Assembly (NCBI GenBank): GCA_964019695.1
Contig: OZ026527.1
Location: 71,570,593-71,634,592 of the forward strand
Direction: 5' to 3'
Origin: Loripinus fragilis
Lineage: Eukaryota; Mollusca; Bivalvia; Lucinida; Lucinidae
Length of the DNA stretch: 64,000 nt
Positions 37,848 to 41,928 of this stretch are shown here, piece by piece. The notes beneath the pieces were generated by a model. It was given only the letters and a program-made list of their open reading frames with translations, had not been told where the DNA came from and made no database searches. Position 1 is the first letter of the stretch. Each line of letters starts with the position of its first letter. The translations under genes were made by a program, and so were the position numbers.

Positions 37848-40037
37848 CATTATTATTAACAGAAACTCGTAAACAGGTACTTGAGCATACAGTTAAGACC
37901 CAGATGAAATGCTGATAAAGTAACAATTCATCAGGGTCTACACTGTTTGTTATGATATGCTGAGATGGTCCATTAACCCATTTAAACTGAATGAAATTTC
38001 CTATCTCTATCGATAGGACCAGTCTATTTCAAATCTTATGTGTGTTGGATGGTATTTCTAATTTTTATTCAAAAATCTAATAGAACATTTTGTAAGCAAA
38101 CAGTGGAGACCCTGATCAGACGCCACGTTCTGTGGCGTCTGGGTTTCTGCTGTTTGCCTATGTCCCTTATATGGAATTTATCTTGAACTAAAGGAATATT
38201 GTACGCGTTGCATATTAGAGCAACAAATGCTCAGGTGAGCGCGATATAGCACAACCTTATGCTGGTTAATTAATGGTATTGAGTTTATTTAGAACTTATG
38301 CCTTTTTTTCGGTAAGAAGCTTATTCAATTTTCATGTTTCTTATTTTGTCATTTCCATCATTAAATCGATTAACAGTGACTTTATGTAGGTATCTTCTGA
38401 GATCAAATCCTCCCACAGGGTTACGCAAATCCTTTTAAAATCTTGCAAATGCTCTTGTCATGGTCTGGAGATGTACATGAATTTATATAATCATGAGATC
38501 ATTGTTTGTCTGCTTTTTTTATGTCTTGATTTCGAAATATGTTATATTGTGAGCTTACGCACTATCAAGAGTGAATTGAAAATGGACATTATGTGATATA
38601 AACCACTCCCACAGGGTTATTCGAATCATCTTAAAATCTTGCAAATGCTCATGTCATGATCTGAAGATGTGCATGTATTTTCATATAATCCTGAAAGCAT
38701 TTTTTTTTCTACTCTTTTTACTCAGAATAAGTCATTGTTTCAGCTTAAATACTTTCAAAGTCAAATGCTAAAGGGTATCAACTCCCTCCATAGTGTTATG
38801 TCAATCCTCTTGCAATTTTAAAAAGTTGAGCCCCGACATTAGATTTCCAACAATGTGGTATGTGTGACGAGCAAAGCCTCAGATCAGCCTGCGCATACGC
38901 ACAGTCTGATCAGAGCCTTTGCTAGTCTATTGAATATTCTATGAATGTTAAGCTACTGACCGAACATCATAGGAGTTTCTAAGCTGAAGAGGAGGCTGCG
39001 CAAGCTCATCTGAGTCTACACTTGTCAAAATGCCACATTAATGAAAATCACATGTCGAGGCTCAAATGATCCTGTCATGCTTTTATGATGTGTTTTTTTT
39101 ATTTAACCCTGAGATAATTTTTTCTCTTTTTTATTTTAATAATTATTCTTTAGAGATGTGTCATACAACCAAACATCTATGTGTCTTGATCCACATCTGG
39201 AGATAGGGTGAGGTTTGCGCCGTGAAACCAGTTTAAGCCCTCCAGTAAAATATTTTTACTGACCGTTCCAAGGCGGTATTTATTTCTGGATCATTTGTGT
39301 TATTTATGACTTGTATTTGTCATGCTTTCGTGTCTGTTCATTGCTGCCCTGTGGTCACCTGCTGGGAAAGGGCTGACCTTCTTGGCTCTCGTTTGTAATG
39401 TTTAATTGTGTTTTTGTCACTTTCCCATGTGGTATCCTGGAACAGGTGTGGTACTTGTGGTACTTGATTGTATCGATTCCTAATCTTTGCCACCTTTCTT
39501 ACTTTATTTCGAGCTTCCAATGTTGTATTTAGAATGGATCAAACCTCACAGTGTTGTATCAGTTCGTTTGGAATAGCAAATGTTTTTGTTATTGTCTGAA
39601 GATGTGCATGTGATTTTTACATAATCCGCATTATTGGATAATCCATCAGAATAAAAAGGGGTTAACCCTTAAAGCACCAAGAAAAAATATATCTGAAAAT
39701 TTCGTCTGCTGAAGTCGTCTGCTGCAAACAATTTCCTAACATTACTGACGAATTAAGTATAGAAGCAAACATCGTGGACCCAGAACAGACTGCTCCTATA
39801 GAAACAGTCTGATCCGGGTCCACACCGTTTGCCATAGAGGCTTCTTAAACATTTCAGCAGACGAGAAAAGCAGACGACTTTTGTTGCGATTGCGCCAATC
39901 GCAACAAAAGTCGTCTGCTTTTCTCGTCTGCTGAAATTAAGTGTTAATTTCCCTGAAAATCAAGGAAATGTCTCAAATTTGTAGATTGCTGCATTTTGAA
40001 AGAGGTTGTTGTGTTCATTTCAGGTGTGCTCAGTTGA
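3245..40037 (+). CDS. SLC28: Concentrative nucleoside transporter-like protein (SLC28/CNT family), 10-exon spliced gene
   Basis: Spliced coding region join(3245-3663, 19926-20070, 24495-24686, 25444-25605, 26755-26880, 29773-29969, 34069-34246, 35828-36085, 37538-37718, 40024-40037), 1872 nt, 623 residues plus stop. CNTs are plasma-membrane, cation-coupled nucleoside importers of about 600-690 residues. CNT landmarks appear in order: FQFLLG and FMFGTGY (exon 3), LPTIIFF and NIFLGG (exon 4), MTSGAAS and SFG (exon 5), SVMSAPAAL (exon 6), VANLSV (exon 7), FAFVMGVE (exon 8), ATYALCGFA and TACVAG (exon 9). All junctions are GT/AG and keep the frame. The fold is conserved but several pocket residues are replaced (Q to G306, T to G307, N to V508, E to A509, N to S575, relative to human CNT3 as I recall it). 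No frame break is seen, so it is not an obvious pseudogene. Family assignment is firm; substrate is unknown. Exon 10 is the weakest part. Confidence 0.92.
3783..4377 (-). mobile_element. 3' tail of a reverse-transcriptase element (family A tail)
   Basis: This lies directly downstream (minus sense) of the reverse-transcriptase relic at 4378-6165. Two blocks define it: GGTGCAAAGATCAGGAATCG-type sequence near 3856-3990 and the CTTGGAACGGTCAG / GGGCTTAAAC block near 4070-4190. The same blocks recur alone at 8237, 10498, 11222, 26300, 28672-29007 and 39160-39505, which is why it is read as the element's 3' end. The inner boundary with the ORF is exact only to the stop codon. Confidence 0.7.
4378..6165 (-). 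pseudogene. Decayed reverse-transcriptase retroelement, probably Penelope-like
   Basis: Minus-strand open frames at 5877-6165, 4860-5873 and 4378-4755 form one broken protein. Visible motifs in order are VLVPADKAANN, YWLPKLHKKPYKARFI, a motif A region with YDFSTLYTTLP, motif B GIPMGTNCAP, the catalytic YLDDI, and TKIYDKRDDF. An in-frame TGA at about 5874-5876 and a one-base frameshift near 4860 break it, so this copy is dead. No GIY-YIG endonuclease motif was seen after the RT. The PKLHK and GIPMGTNCAP style resembles Penelope-like elements; that class assignment is inference. It is antisense to the host gene, in intron 1. Confidence 0.8.
6166..6600. repeat. Dispersed repeat with GACCTTGACCTACTT motif, copy 1
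   Basis: Contains GGCCGCCACGGCCATATATG, then AAATGATGATCCTATGGTGA and TTGACCTACTT. Related copies occur at 12890-13230 and 13560-13900, and the 43-bp minisatellite at 14.4-15.4 kb uses the same GATGATCCTAGG...CTTGACC core. No coding potential was seen. Confidence 0.6.
6610..7196 (+). pseudogene. C-terminal RNase H and zinc-knuckle fragment of a non-LTR retrotransposon
   Basis: The translated frame shows KEIVLCWIPSHIGIQGNE, the RNase H motif typical of I/Jockey-type LINEs, then a linker, and in a second frame SECAGCDASFTVRHILLEC, a C-x2-C-x6-H-x4-C knuckle, ending in LKQIHLFF and a stop. Breaks include a TAA before the RNase H motif (near 6687), a frameshift in the A run near 6950, and a stop after YLLFG. 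No reverse-transcriptase part is present, so it is a 5'-truncated dead copy. Confidence 0.8.
7197..7539. other. Intron 1 stretch with no recognised feature
   Basis: AT-rich sequence between the LINE fragment and the next repeat. No convincing coding region, hairpin or repeat was seen. Confidence 0.5.
7540..8293 (+). repeat. Dispersed repeat C, copy A
   Basis: Starts with CCCCCCCTAGGGAATTTTGC, continues through GAGATGTTTGCACTCTGTGC and CTCCGGGGCGGTAGTCT, and ends near AACAACCCTACCCCCAATTT (about 8041). A retroelement tail fragment follows at 8237-8293. The same blocks recur at 8700-9090 (same strand) and inverted at 11143-11720, 11820-12060 and 12262-12775. Confidence 0.65.
8237..8293 (+). 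mobile_element. Family A retroelement tail fragment
   Basis: The string GTGTGGTACTTGATTGTATC followed by GATTCCTGATCTTTGCACC is the inverse of the tail end at 3851-3890. Only the last 55 or so bases are present, so this is a strongly truncated copy. Confidence 0.65.
8700..9090 (+). repeat. Dispersed repeat C, copy B
   Basis: Shows TTTGGGAATTGTGCAGACAT, GAGATGTTTGCACTCTATTA and AGAAAGAAGACATAAAAC in the same order as copy A, with more divergence. No ORF is shared with copy A. Confidence 0.55.
9091..10497. other. Intron 1 stretch with no recognised feature
   Basis: About 1.4 kb of AT-rich sequence. Short open frames exist but show no family motif or composition change. Nothing supportable was seen. 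Confidence 0.5.
10498..10622 (-). mobile_element. Family A retroelement tail, truncated copy
   Basis: About 125 bases nearly identical to 3851-3975, starting GGTGCAAAGATCAGGAATCG and ending at CAGCCCTTTCCCAGC. High identity over this length suggests recent movement. Orientation matches the RT relic. Confidence 0.75.
11143..12775 (-). repeat. Dispersed repeat C, three inverted copies
   Basis: Three successive units, each inverted relative to copies A and B, carry GAGTGCAAACAT or a variant, GTCTGCAAAATTCC or a variant, and a terminal TAGGGTTGTTTAAT or TAGGGCTGTGTATT block. Approximate limits are 11143-11720, 11820-12060 and 12262-12775. The last ends in CCCTAGGG plus a G run, the mirror of copy A's start. 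Confidence 0.6.
12890..13230. repeat. Dispersed repeat with GACCTTGACCTACTT motif, copy 2
   Basis: Contains ATGGCCACCGCGCCCATATA, AAATGATGATCCTATGTTGA and CTTAACCTACTTTATGACAA, matching the order in 6166-6600. Confidence 0.55.
13560..13900. repeat. Dispersed repeat with GACCTTGACCTACTT motif, copy 3
   Basis: Contains GGCTTCCATGCCCATATAAG, then GATCCTAGGTTGACCTTGAT and CTACTTACGACAAGGTCAAA. Divergent but in the same order as the other two copies. Confidence 0.5.
13980..14016. repeat. Perfect 18-bp-arm hairpin
   Basis: CTCAAAAGAACCGTCTCA is followed after one base by its exact reverse complement. It lies in non-coding intron sequence between two repeat families. There is no T tract or gene end nearby, so no terminator role is claimed. 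Confidence 0.85.
14400..15385 (+). repeat. Minisatellite, about 43-bp unit
   Basis: More than 20 imperfect units of the form TGTTCACATGATGATCCTAG followed by GCGGATCTTGACCCTGTAAAGAT. Units vary in length and some are partly deleted. The core resembles the GATGATCCTATGGTGACCTT part of the dispersed repeats at 6.3, 13.0 and 13.75 kb, so the array probably grew from one of those. Confidence 0.9.
15386..16780. other. Intron 1 stretch with no recognised feature
   Basis: Holds several G or C runs (15870-15886, 16265, 16569) and short open frames with no family signature. No clear repeat or gene was seen. Confidence 0.5.
16781..19560. repeat. Large inverted pair of degenerate AT-rich repeats
   Basis: From about 16830 to 18240, units of roughly 200-240 bases repeat a core like TTGAATATTCATGAATTTTA plus TGAAAACATT. 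From about 18240 to 19560 the same core appears reversed (TAATGTTTTATTAAAATAAA, TGAATATTCAAAT). A SINE interrupts the left arm at 17452-17740. Units are too diverged for exact limits. Confidence 0.6.
17452..17740 (-). mobile_element. tRNA-derived SINE, near full length
   Basis: Read on the minus strand, the head has an A-box-like TAGCGGAGTCGGT and a B-box-like GCGAATTCGATCCC in tRNA-like spacing, then a tail with CTCCCTTCCGCTGATTC, ending in GACGTAAAGCAACAAACAAA. The tail body recurs without the tRNA head at 22345-22545, which supports a dispersed SINE family. Confidence 0.7.
19926..20070 (+). CDS. SLC28: SLC28-like exon 2 (transmembrane segments)
   Basis: Residues 140-188. The acceptor follows a TATTTTCAG tract; the donor is GTAAAC. 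The first base completes Trp140. It encodes a helix (VVYVIVNIAL), the short loop KEPAKLI, and a second helix (IVCFLLILFLFS) ending in the basic NNKRK. In CNT3 the matching segment also lies between the early helices and the conserved WG..LQF region. The intron before it is 16.3 kb, the longest of the gene. Confidence 0.88.
20120..22340. mobile_element. Element with about 11 internal tandem units
   Basis: Left end: a small hairpin (GCTCACCAGAGCC / GGCTCAGGGTGAGC), a CGTCCGTCCTTCC region, and TCAAACATGAATATCTCTGA. The interior has about 11 degenerate units of 160-180 bases, each with TGTGACCACTCTAGC, GGATCTTCTTTATTCTTGCA and GAGTTAGCTGCCCTTGAGC. Right end: GGTGAGCGATCGTTGCTCAT and GGGCTACTTGTTT. 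No coding region was seen; it lies in intron 2. Confidence 0.65.
22345..22545 (-). mobile_element. SINE copy lacking the tRNA head
   Basis: Shares ACGTCCCACTCAACAGCTATGG-like sequence (first 20 bases), CATACTTTCTCTTGTAACTG and AATCAGCGGAAGGGCGGAGA with the SINE at 17452-17740. The A and B boxes are missing, as expected of a 5'-truncated copy. Confidence 0.65.
22970..23400. mobile_element. Short dispersed element, copy 2, with perfect central hairpin
   Basis: Inverted match of 1200-1650. Its centre is a perfect palindrome at 23110-23167 (28-base arms starting CATTGTGGACCCAGATCAGA, 2-base loop). Flanking shared sequence includes TAACCCTTAAAGCGCATAAT and TATACTGAGGTAATGGCGCA. Confidence 0.7.
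23401..24494. other. End of intron 2, no recognised gene
   Basis: AT-rich. A direct duplication of about 50 bases near 24350-24440 repeats AATACCGATCATACATGT. Several CCAGAA/TTCCAGA-rich short repeats occur near 23940-24060. No RNA gene or coding exon was seen. Confidence 0.5.
24495..24686 (+). CDS. SLC28: SLC28-like exon 3 (WGMTFQFLLG region)
   Basis: Residues 189-252, 64 whole codons. It contains WGMTFQFLLGVFIL, the GQTIVLWFAERLEEML amphipathic stretch, AGSIFMFGTGY and HRFAFL, all recognisable CNT blocks. Two overlapping donors are possible, at 24687 (GTAGGT) and 24691 (GTTAAC). Only the first keeps the frame into TLPTIIFF of exon 4, so the end is set at 24686. Confidence 0.93.
24687..25443. 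other. Intron 3, nothing recognised
   Basis: Contains TTGGCGCCAATTTTC and CCGGCGCCAC near 24950 and 25210, which might bound a small element, but the arms are not clearly inverted. No other feature was seen. Confidence 0.45.
25444..25605 (+). CDS. SLC28: SLC28-like exon 4 (first half of hairpin HP1)
   Basis: Residues 253-306, 54 whole codons. It begins TLPTIIFFVTIVTVLQYLG and ends with SANIFLGG. The Asn of NIF (N301) is retained; in the bacterial CNT structure this position helps form the Na+ site. The next residue after GG would be the Gln of the family's GQTE motif, but here the sequence runs G-G-G-E across the exon 4/5 junction. The donor is GTAGGT at 25606; a second GT at 25610 would break the frame. 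Confidence 0.92.
26300..26362 (+). mobile_element. Family A retroelement tail fragment
   Basis: GTCAGGTGTGGTACTTGAAT then GTATCGATTTCTCATCTTTG is a diverged, truncated copy of the tail end, inverse to the RT relic. It lies in intron 4. Confidence 0.6.
26755..26880 (+). CDS. SLC28: SLC28-like exon 5 (HP1 tip and helix 4)
   Basis: Residues 307-348, 42 whole codons, from GESSVLVLQYL to FMSFG. The acceptor is ATTCTAG and the donor GTAAGT. Glu308 corresponds to the Glu of the GQTE motif (human CNT3 Glu343) and is kept. MTSGAASCGG aligns with the MTAGFSTIAG helix of CNT3 without gaps. No stop codon occurs in the frame. Confidence 0.92.
27464..27536. repeat. GCAAACAGTG hairpin
   Basis: GCAAACAGTGCAGACCCTGA and the closing GGGTCTTCACTGTTTGC form the outer stem. 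The inner GATGAAAT pairs with ATTTCATC. It is a member of the hairpin family seen about ten times in the window. Confidence 0.7.
27865..27905. repeat. Partial GACCCAGATCAGACTGCTCC hairpin
   Basis: The left stem GACCCAGATCAGACTGCTCC is followed by a poor right stem (GGAACATTCTGAT). A degraded member of the same hairpin family. Confidence 0.5.
28160..28214. repeat. GCAAACAGTG hairpin with different inner stem
   Basis: GCAAACAGTGAAAATCC pairs with GGATTTCCACTGTTTGC. The outer stem is shared with the family while the inner stem differs from the GATCAGACTG type. Confidence 0.7.
28395..28668 (-). mobile_element. Family B retroelement-like tail
   Basis: Shares AGTGAGTATGATCAGGAAAT, CACGAGACACCAGGAAGACA and CAATTACAGACTCCCACAAT with copies at 35410-35620 and 45838-46110. 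Organised like the family A tail and placed next to one here, so it may be a related element's 3' end. No coding part was found in the window. Confidence 0.55.
28672..29007 (-). mobile_element. Family A retroelement tail, longer copy
   Basis: Contains GGTCAGCCCTTTCCCAGCAG, CCTTGGAACGGTCAG and CATCACCCTTAATTCCGATG in the same order as 3900-4190. The CTTAAACACGTT/GGAACGGTCAG block is duplicated within it. No RT portion is attached. Confidence 0.7.
29105..29325. mobile_element. Hairpin-centred MITE with GTCGTCTGC ends
   Basis: Starts TTAACCCTTAAAGCGCCAAT and AAAGTCGTCTACTTTTCTCG, has the GTGGACCCAGATTAGACTGC hairpin in its middle, and ends CAGCAGACGACTTCAGCAGA. The same order appears inverted at 39660-39945. 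Confidence 0.65.
29331..29565. mobile_element. MITE of the TTTGAGCCGTGACAT family, copy 1
   Basis: The left end has GAGCC...AGATTTCCAACAATGTGG and the right end CCACATTGTTGGAAGTCTCA. Internal blocks (TCAGCCTGCGCATACGCGCA, CTGATCAGAGCCTTCGCTAG, GTTTCTAAGCTTAAAAGGAG) are shared with copies at 38825-39066, 40045-40289 and 47103-47212. Confidence 0.75.
29585..29760. mobile_element. Pogo-like MITE abutting exon 6
   Basis: Left end CAGTAGAACTTCAATGGCTG and right end GCCATTGAAGTTCTACTG are near-perfect inverted repeats. TA precedes the left end. The right end lies 12 bases before exon 6, so it occupies the position where the branch site would be expected. Confidence 0.8.
29773..29969 (+). CDS. SLC28: SLC28-like exon 6 (SVMSAPA helix and charged loop)
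   Basis: Residues 349-413 and two bases of Lys414. It starts VPAKYLLAASVMSAPAAL, a CNT signature, followed by a highly charged hydrophilic loop (DDEDKYHLQEGEIDVKVE, then many Lys and Asp) that is longer than in human CNTs and should face the cytosol. The donor GTATGT at 29970 is required by the phase of exon 7. An inverted-repeat element ends only 12 bases before this exon. Confidence 0.93.
30040..31157. mobile_element. About 1.1-kb inverted-repeat element
   Basis: The left end CTTCGAATCGAACTAAAGTT pairs, with mismatches, with the right end GACTATAGTTCGATTCGAAG; the similarity extends about 32 bases. The interior holds a tRNA-like sequence and AT-rich DNA with no transposase, so it is non-autonomous. 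Confidence 0.55.
30744..30836 (-). other. tRNA-like sequence (A and B boxes), probable SINE relic
   Basis: On the minus strand TATAGCGCAGTAGGT resembles an A box and GGGTTCGAATCC a B box, separated by about 55 bases. The acceptor and T stems do not pair well, so a functional tRNA is unlikely. Confidence 0.4.
31177..31378. mobile_element. Foldback MITE
   Basis: CCAAGAGTGACAGTGACGTC at the left is the inverse of the right end, which closes GACACTGTCACTCTTGG. A second palindrome (CACTTGTGTATTAATTCTAT ... ATTAATGCACAAGTG) sits at its centre, so almost the whole element can fold. Confidence 0.7.
31379..32366. other. Intron 6 stretch, nothing recognised
   Basis: Some TGACGTCA-like words occur (near 32060-32090), but there is no clear element boundary, RNA gene or exon. 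Confidence 0.45.
32367..32955. mobile_element. About 590-bp MITE with 30-bp terminal inverted repeats
   Basis: The left end TATACTAGACAAAAGTTCTA, continuing into ACCGGCCAC, is the inverse of the right end GTGGCCGGTCAGAACTTTTG, continuing into GCTAGTATA. It has no coding region. It is followed within a few bases by the palindrome at 32961. Confidence 0.7.
32961..33101. mobile_element. Foldback element, about 60-bp arms
   Basis: CAGTTATTGACTAATGAGGC opens and GCCTCATTAGTCAATAATTG closes. The arms run to a GC-rich centre, CCTCGGCTCCGCCTAGG. An element with the same outer ends lies at 43260-43400. Confidence 0.8.
33227..33346. repeat. Foldback repeat with GAGGCTTG centre
   Basis: GTCTTTTGATATCAAGTTTA and its inverse (AAATTTGATATCAAAAGAC) flank a centre with CGAGGCTTGTCAAGCG. 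The centre word recurs in palindromes near 33640 and 43955. Confidence 0.65.
33590..33835. repeat. Palindromic repeat related to 43.79-43.99 kb
   Basis: Contains GTGAGGCTTGCCGAGCATTT and later TTGGCGTGAAAACGTTAGGG. The same blocks appear inverted near 43800-43985 (CGGCAAGCCTCACATTTTAT, GACGTTTTCACGCCAAAATG). Confidence 0.55.
34069..34246 (+). CDS. SLC28: SLC28-like exon 7 (VANLSV helices)
   Basis: Its first base completes Lys414; it then encodes residues 415-473. It contains basic AHRRPK, then VVEAVVVGARQGLKMVANLS and VTLIVFLAFLEFADATVEWL, matching the CNT3 block around ANIAVNLIAFLALL. The acceptor is TTCCAG after a run of T. The donor GTACTG at 34247 is non-optimal but is the only GT that joins in frame to LILSYVF of exon 8. 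Confidence 0.91.
34650..34795. mobile_element. Truncated copy of the 2227-2429 MITE
   Basis: Begins CAGTAAAACCTGCGTAAAAC after TA and carries the AGTATTGCAGAATGCTCC hairpin and TCGACCTTCATTAAG, in the same order as 2227-2360. The right terminal repeat is missing. Confidence 0.65.
35410..35620 (-). mobile_element. Family B tail, diverged copy
   Basis: AGTGAGTATGACCAGGATTG, AAATAAAGTAAAGCAGACAG and GATGATTGCAGATCTAGAAA follow the order seen at 28420-28580. It is in intron 7 and non-coding. Confidence 0.5.
35828..36085 (+). CDS. SLC28: SLC28-like exon 8 (MGVE and altered HP2 region)
   Basis: Residues 474-559, 86 whole codons. LILSYVFYPFAFVMGVE matches the CNT motif before hairpin 2. Where CNTs have NEFVAY, this protein reads V-A-G-V-A-Y (residues 508-513), so both the Asn and the functionally important Glu are lost. 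The last third is a polar loop with NxS/T sequons (NNTW, NTTL) consistent with an extracellular side. The donor is GTAAGT. The terminal 84 bases and the donor are tandemly repeated in the next intron. Confidence 0.92.
36002..36690 (+). repeat. Tandem copies of the exon 8 3' end with splice donor
   Basis: Seven units begin with GTTTACAAYAACAC at 36002 (inside exon 8), 36105, 36214, 36317, 36418, 36521 and 36615, a period of 94-109 bases. Each intronic unit copies the coding sequence for the loop, and units 2-6 keep a GTAAGT donor. In the intronic units exon 8's ATTTACAA has become ATCTACAG, making an AG just before CAATGG. Units 2-5 could thus be read as 36-nt phase-0 microexons (QWNTTLHGGISS, QWNTTLQGGILS, QWNPSLYGGVLS, QWNTTLHGGILS). 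Unit 6 has an internal deletion and unit 7 is truncated. Whether any is spliced is unknown. Confidence 0.85.
36676..37070 (-). mobile_element. Two copies of a tRNA-like SINE
   Basis: Copies at about 36676-36800 and 36945-37070 share CTTTGACCCASCTGG, a B-box-like segment (minus strand CCAGGTTCGATCC in the second copy), TCAAACAC..CCA and AGTGTTGATATACTT. The second copy preserves the tRNA-like part better. They lie in intron 8 just after the exon-derived tandem repeat. Confidence 0.5.
37538..37718 (+). CDS. SLC28: SLC28-like exon 9 (ATYALCGFA helix and C-terminal helix)
   Basis: Residues 560-619 and one base of Gly620. It contains LIATYALCGFA, nearly invariant in CNTs, but the Asn that normally follows is Ser575. 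The rest (GSLGALAPRR, SGTIASYLTACVAG) matches the last conserved CNT block. The acceptor is TGCTTTAAG and the donor GCAG/GTACAT. A (TTA)n tract begins about 20 bases after the donor. Confidence 0.93.
37737..37860 (+). repeat. (TTA)n microsatellite
   Basis: A nearly pure run of ATT/TTA triplets starting about 20 bases after the exon 9 donor. Likely length-polymorphic. Confidence 0.95.
38097..38160. repeat. GCAAACAGTG hairpin with AGACGCCACG inner stem
   Basis: GCAAACAGTGGAGACCCTGA opens and GGGTTTCTGCTGTTTGC closes, with AGACGCCACG pairing to TGTGGCGTCT around a 3-base loop. The inner stem is unlike the other copies yet still pairs. A weaker member lies at 37890-37955. Confidence 0.75.
38825..39066. 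mobile_element. MITE of the TTTGAGCCGTGACAT family, copy 2
   Basis: Complete: left GTTGAGCCCCGACATTAGAT, right CACATGTCGAGGCTCAAA. The interior has TCAGCCTGCGCATACGCACA and CTGATCAGAGCCTTTGCTAG. It lies in intron 9. Confidence 0.75.
39160..39505 (+). mobile_element. Family A retroelement tail, near-complete
   Basis: Inverse of 3851-4190: AACCAAACATCTATGTGTCT, CTTGATCCACATCTGG, ACTGACCGTTCCAAGGCGGT, CACCTGCTGGGAAAGGGCTG, and an end at GATTGTATCGATTCCTAATC. GGTACTTGT is duplicated near the end. No RT is attached. Confidence 0.75.
39660..39945. mobile_element. Hairpin-centred MITE with GTCGTCTGC ends, second copy
   Basis: TTAACCCTTAAAGCACCAAG, GAAGTCGTCTGCTGCAAACA, the GTGGACCCAGAACAGACTGC hairpin, and a strong palindrome GCAGACGACTTTTGTTGCGA / TCGCAACAAAAGTCGTCTGC at 39871-39920. 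Confidence 0.7.
40024..40037 (+). CDS. SLC28: Candidate SLC28-like terminal exon 10 (last codons and stop)
   Basis: Exon 9 ends in phase 1 after TACVA plus one G. An acceptor (GTTCATTTCAG) ends at 40023, and the following GT completes Gly620, then gives Val-Leu-Ser-TGA. Human CNT3 continues A-G-I-L-S-S at this point, so the match is chemically right but only four residues long. An inverted-repeat element starts 8 bases after the stop. A different, more distant last exon cannot be excluded without transcripts. Confidence 0.45.
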
Positions 40038-40044
40038 TACTGAT

Positions 40045-40289
40045 AAATATGAGCCGTGACATGGGATTTCCAACAATGTTTTTGGCAAGTGTAGAATTAG
40101 ACGAGCATTTTGTAGCCTCATTTTAAGCTTAGAAACTTCAAATTATGTTCGATCAGTAGCTTAATATTCATATAATATTCAAGCGACTAGCAAAGGCTCT
40201 GATCAGTCTGCGCGTATGCGCAGGCTGATCTGAGGCTTTGCTGGTCGCACTCACCAAATTGTTGGAAATCTCATGTCACGGCGCAAATT
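40045..40289. mobile_element. MITE of the TTTGAGCCGTGACAT family, copy 3
   Basis: AAATATGAGCCGTGACATGG opens and CTCATGTCACGGCGCAAATT closes. The interior is inverted relative to copy 2. It starts 8 bases after the candidate stop codon and would lie in the 3' UTR. Confidence 0.75.
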
Positions 40290-41194
40290 ATACAGAAGAA
40301 GAAGAAGAAGAGAAGAGGAATTTTAACATCAAGGTCCTGAAGAATTTGTTTCTCCATAGCTGTTCCACATTAGAATAGCGTTCCTCTGCACATTGCAGAG
40401 TTATATAATAATTATTGCCCAGAGTTAAGGGCTAATTAGTCCCTGGGTACATAGGTATGCGCTCTTGTATACCTCTATCAATATCTTGCAAATGGTTTTA
40501 AAAGCTCAGCCAACAGGATATTTTCTTTTTTAGCTTAATTTAAAATTCAGCACTACGTGGCAGATCTAGAATGATCACAAGTGATCACGCCAACAACAAG
40601 AGATAGATACACAGTGAAAACATCAATATAATCAAATAAAATTATACTATCATTCTAATGATGAATAACATGGTTTACAACAAATGTCGTTTTGGCGTCT
40701 AGTCTGGTCCAAAATATTGCTGACAGGTTTATACACGAATTTTGCTCATTGTGTTACAAAACATTTTTTTTTACAAAATTATCTGCCAGCACATGAGACT
40801 TTGGTACTTAACAAATCAGTGGACTAGTACAAATAAGGATTGACTAACGACTATGACTAACGTTTATGACTAAGGAATGGTGGCGGGTTCAACTCATACT
40901 TAACAATATTTTAAAACACAACATAAATGCTACATCTCCAGCTTCTGCTCGTGTAAATAAGTTCCCAAACCCCAGTATCATTAGTTCCAGTGTATTTCTT
41001 AAATAATTTTCATGTTTATTTGTATTTTTGATTGAAACAAATATTAATGGAAACTAGATCCGCCTCGCGTAGAAAATTATTCATGCGCATACAATGACGT
41101 ATATTCACTGTTATGGATAGTTGTACTCGTCTAAAGCTACTAACATGTTCAAAATAGGAAAGCGAAATAAAGAGACAATGAATACAACAGACTC

Positions 41195-41265
41195 TGTGGT
41201 CTGGTGGTTAGAACAACTGACTCATTTACGTGTGATCGCTGGTTCAATTCCTATCTAACATATAT
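41195..41265 (+). other. tRNA-like SINE head
   Basis: CTGTGGTCTGGTGGTTAGAA resembles an A box region and GCTGGTTCAATTCC a B box at normal spacing. The stems are poor, so a SINE head or tRNA pseudogene is likelier than a working tRNA. Confidence 0.4.
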
Positions 41266-41889
41266 TTTTTCTCAAGTTTTTTTTTCGTTTGTTTTTTGGA
41301 GCTTTGCATCCACGTCAACAAATTTTCAGTAATGTCGGGACGATTTCCTGCTTTCATAGGTTGAACAAGTAGTAAGTGTAATAGTGACTGCGCTGACGGT
41401 GAGTCTCAAACTGGCATTAGCCTTTCGATCCCCAGTCTAACGTCTGTCAGGCAGGGAGCCAAAACAGTCTCTACACACCCGAAAGCTGGGCCCAAACAGT
41501 GCCTTGTATACAACAGCCCTTGTCTCAATTGGATAAGTCAAGTTTTATCGAAGGAAACCCAGTGAACGCACAAACACATACACTCACGCTGATACTTTTT
41601 TTTATATGCTAGACGGAGTGATGTGGTTGTAAATGCTTTTCGTTGATATGTTGGGTATGGAGATGCACACAAACACGTGAGTGCATGTGTTTGTTGGTAG
41701 GGGGGTTGAGATGGAGAACCCAGACTTAGACAGACCTTAGCAGTCAATGAGAGTTATGGAAATATCAGTTATAGAAGTTGAATATTTGCCTTCCTTTCGA
41801 CTACAGTTATCCGGCTTCTTCAGTTTGTCAGATGCGGCTTTAAGCCATGACACTGGCTCCATTTGACCTTCGCTGTTGACGGGAAGTTA

Positions 41890-41928
41890 CACACACACAC
41901 GCACGCACGCCCGCCCGCCCGCATGCAT
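41890..41928 (+). repeat. (CA)n/(CGCA)n/(CCCG)n microsatellite
   Basis: A run of ACACACAC, then CGCACGCACG, then CCCGCCCGCCCG. Purely repetitive. Confidence 0.9.

Noticed and set aside
3245..40037. Transporter as a processed or dead pseudogene
   Set aside because: It has introns, intact GT/AG sites and no frame break in nine recognised exons; pocket changes alone do not show loss of function.
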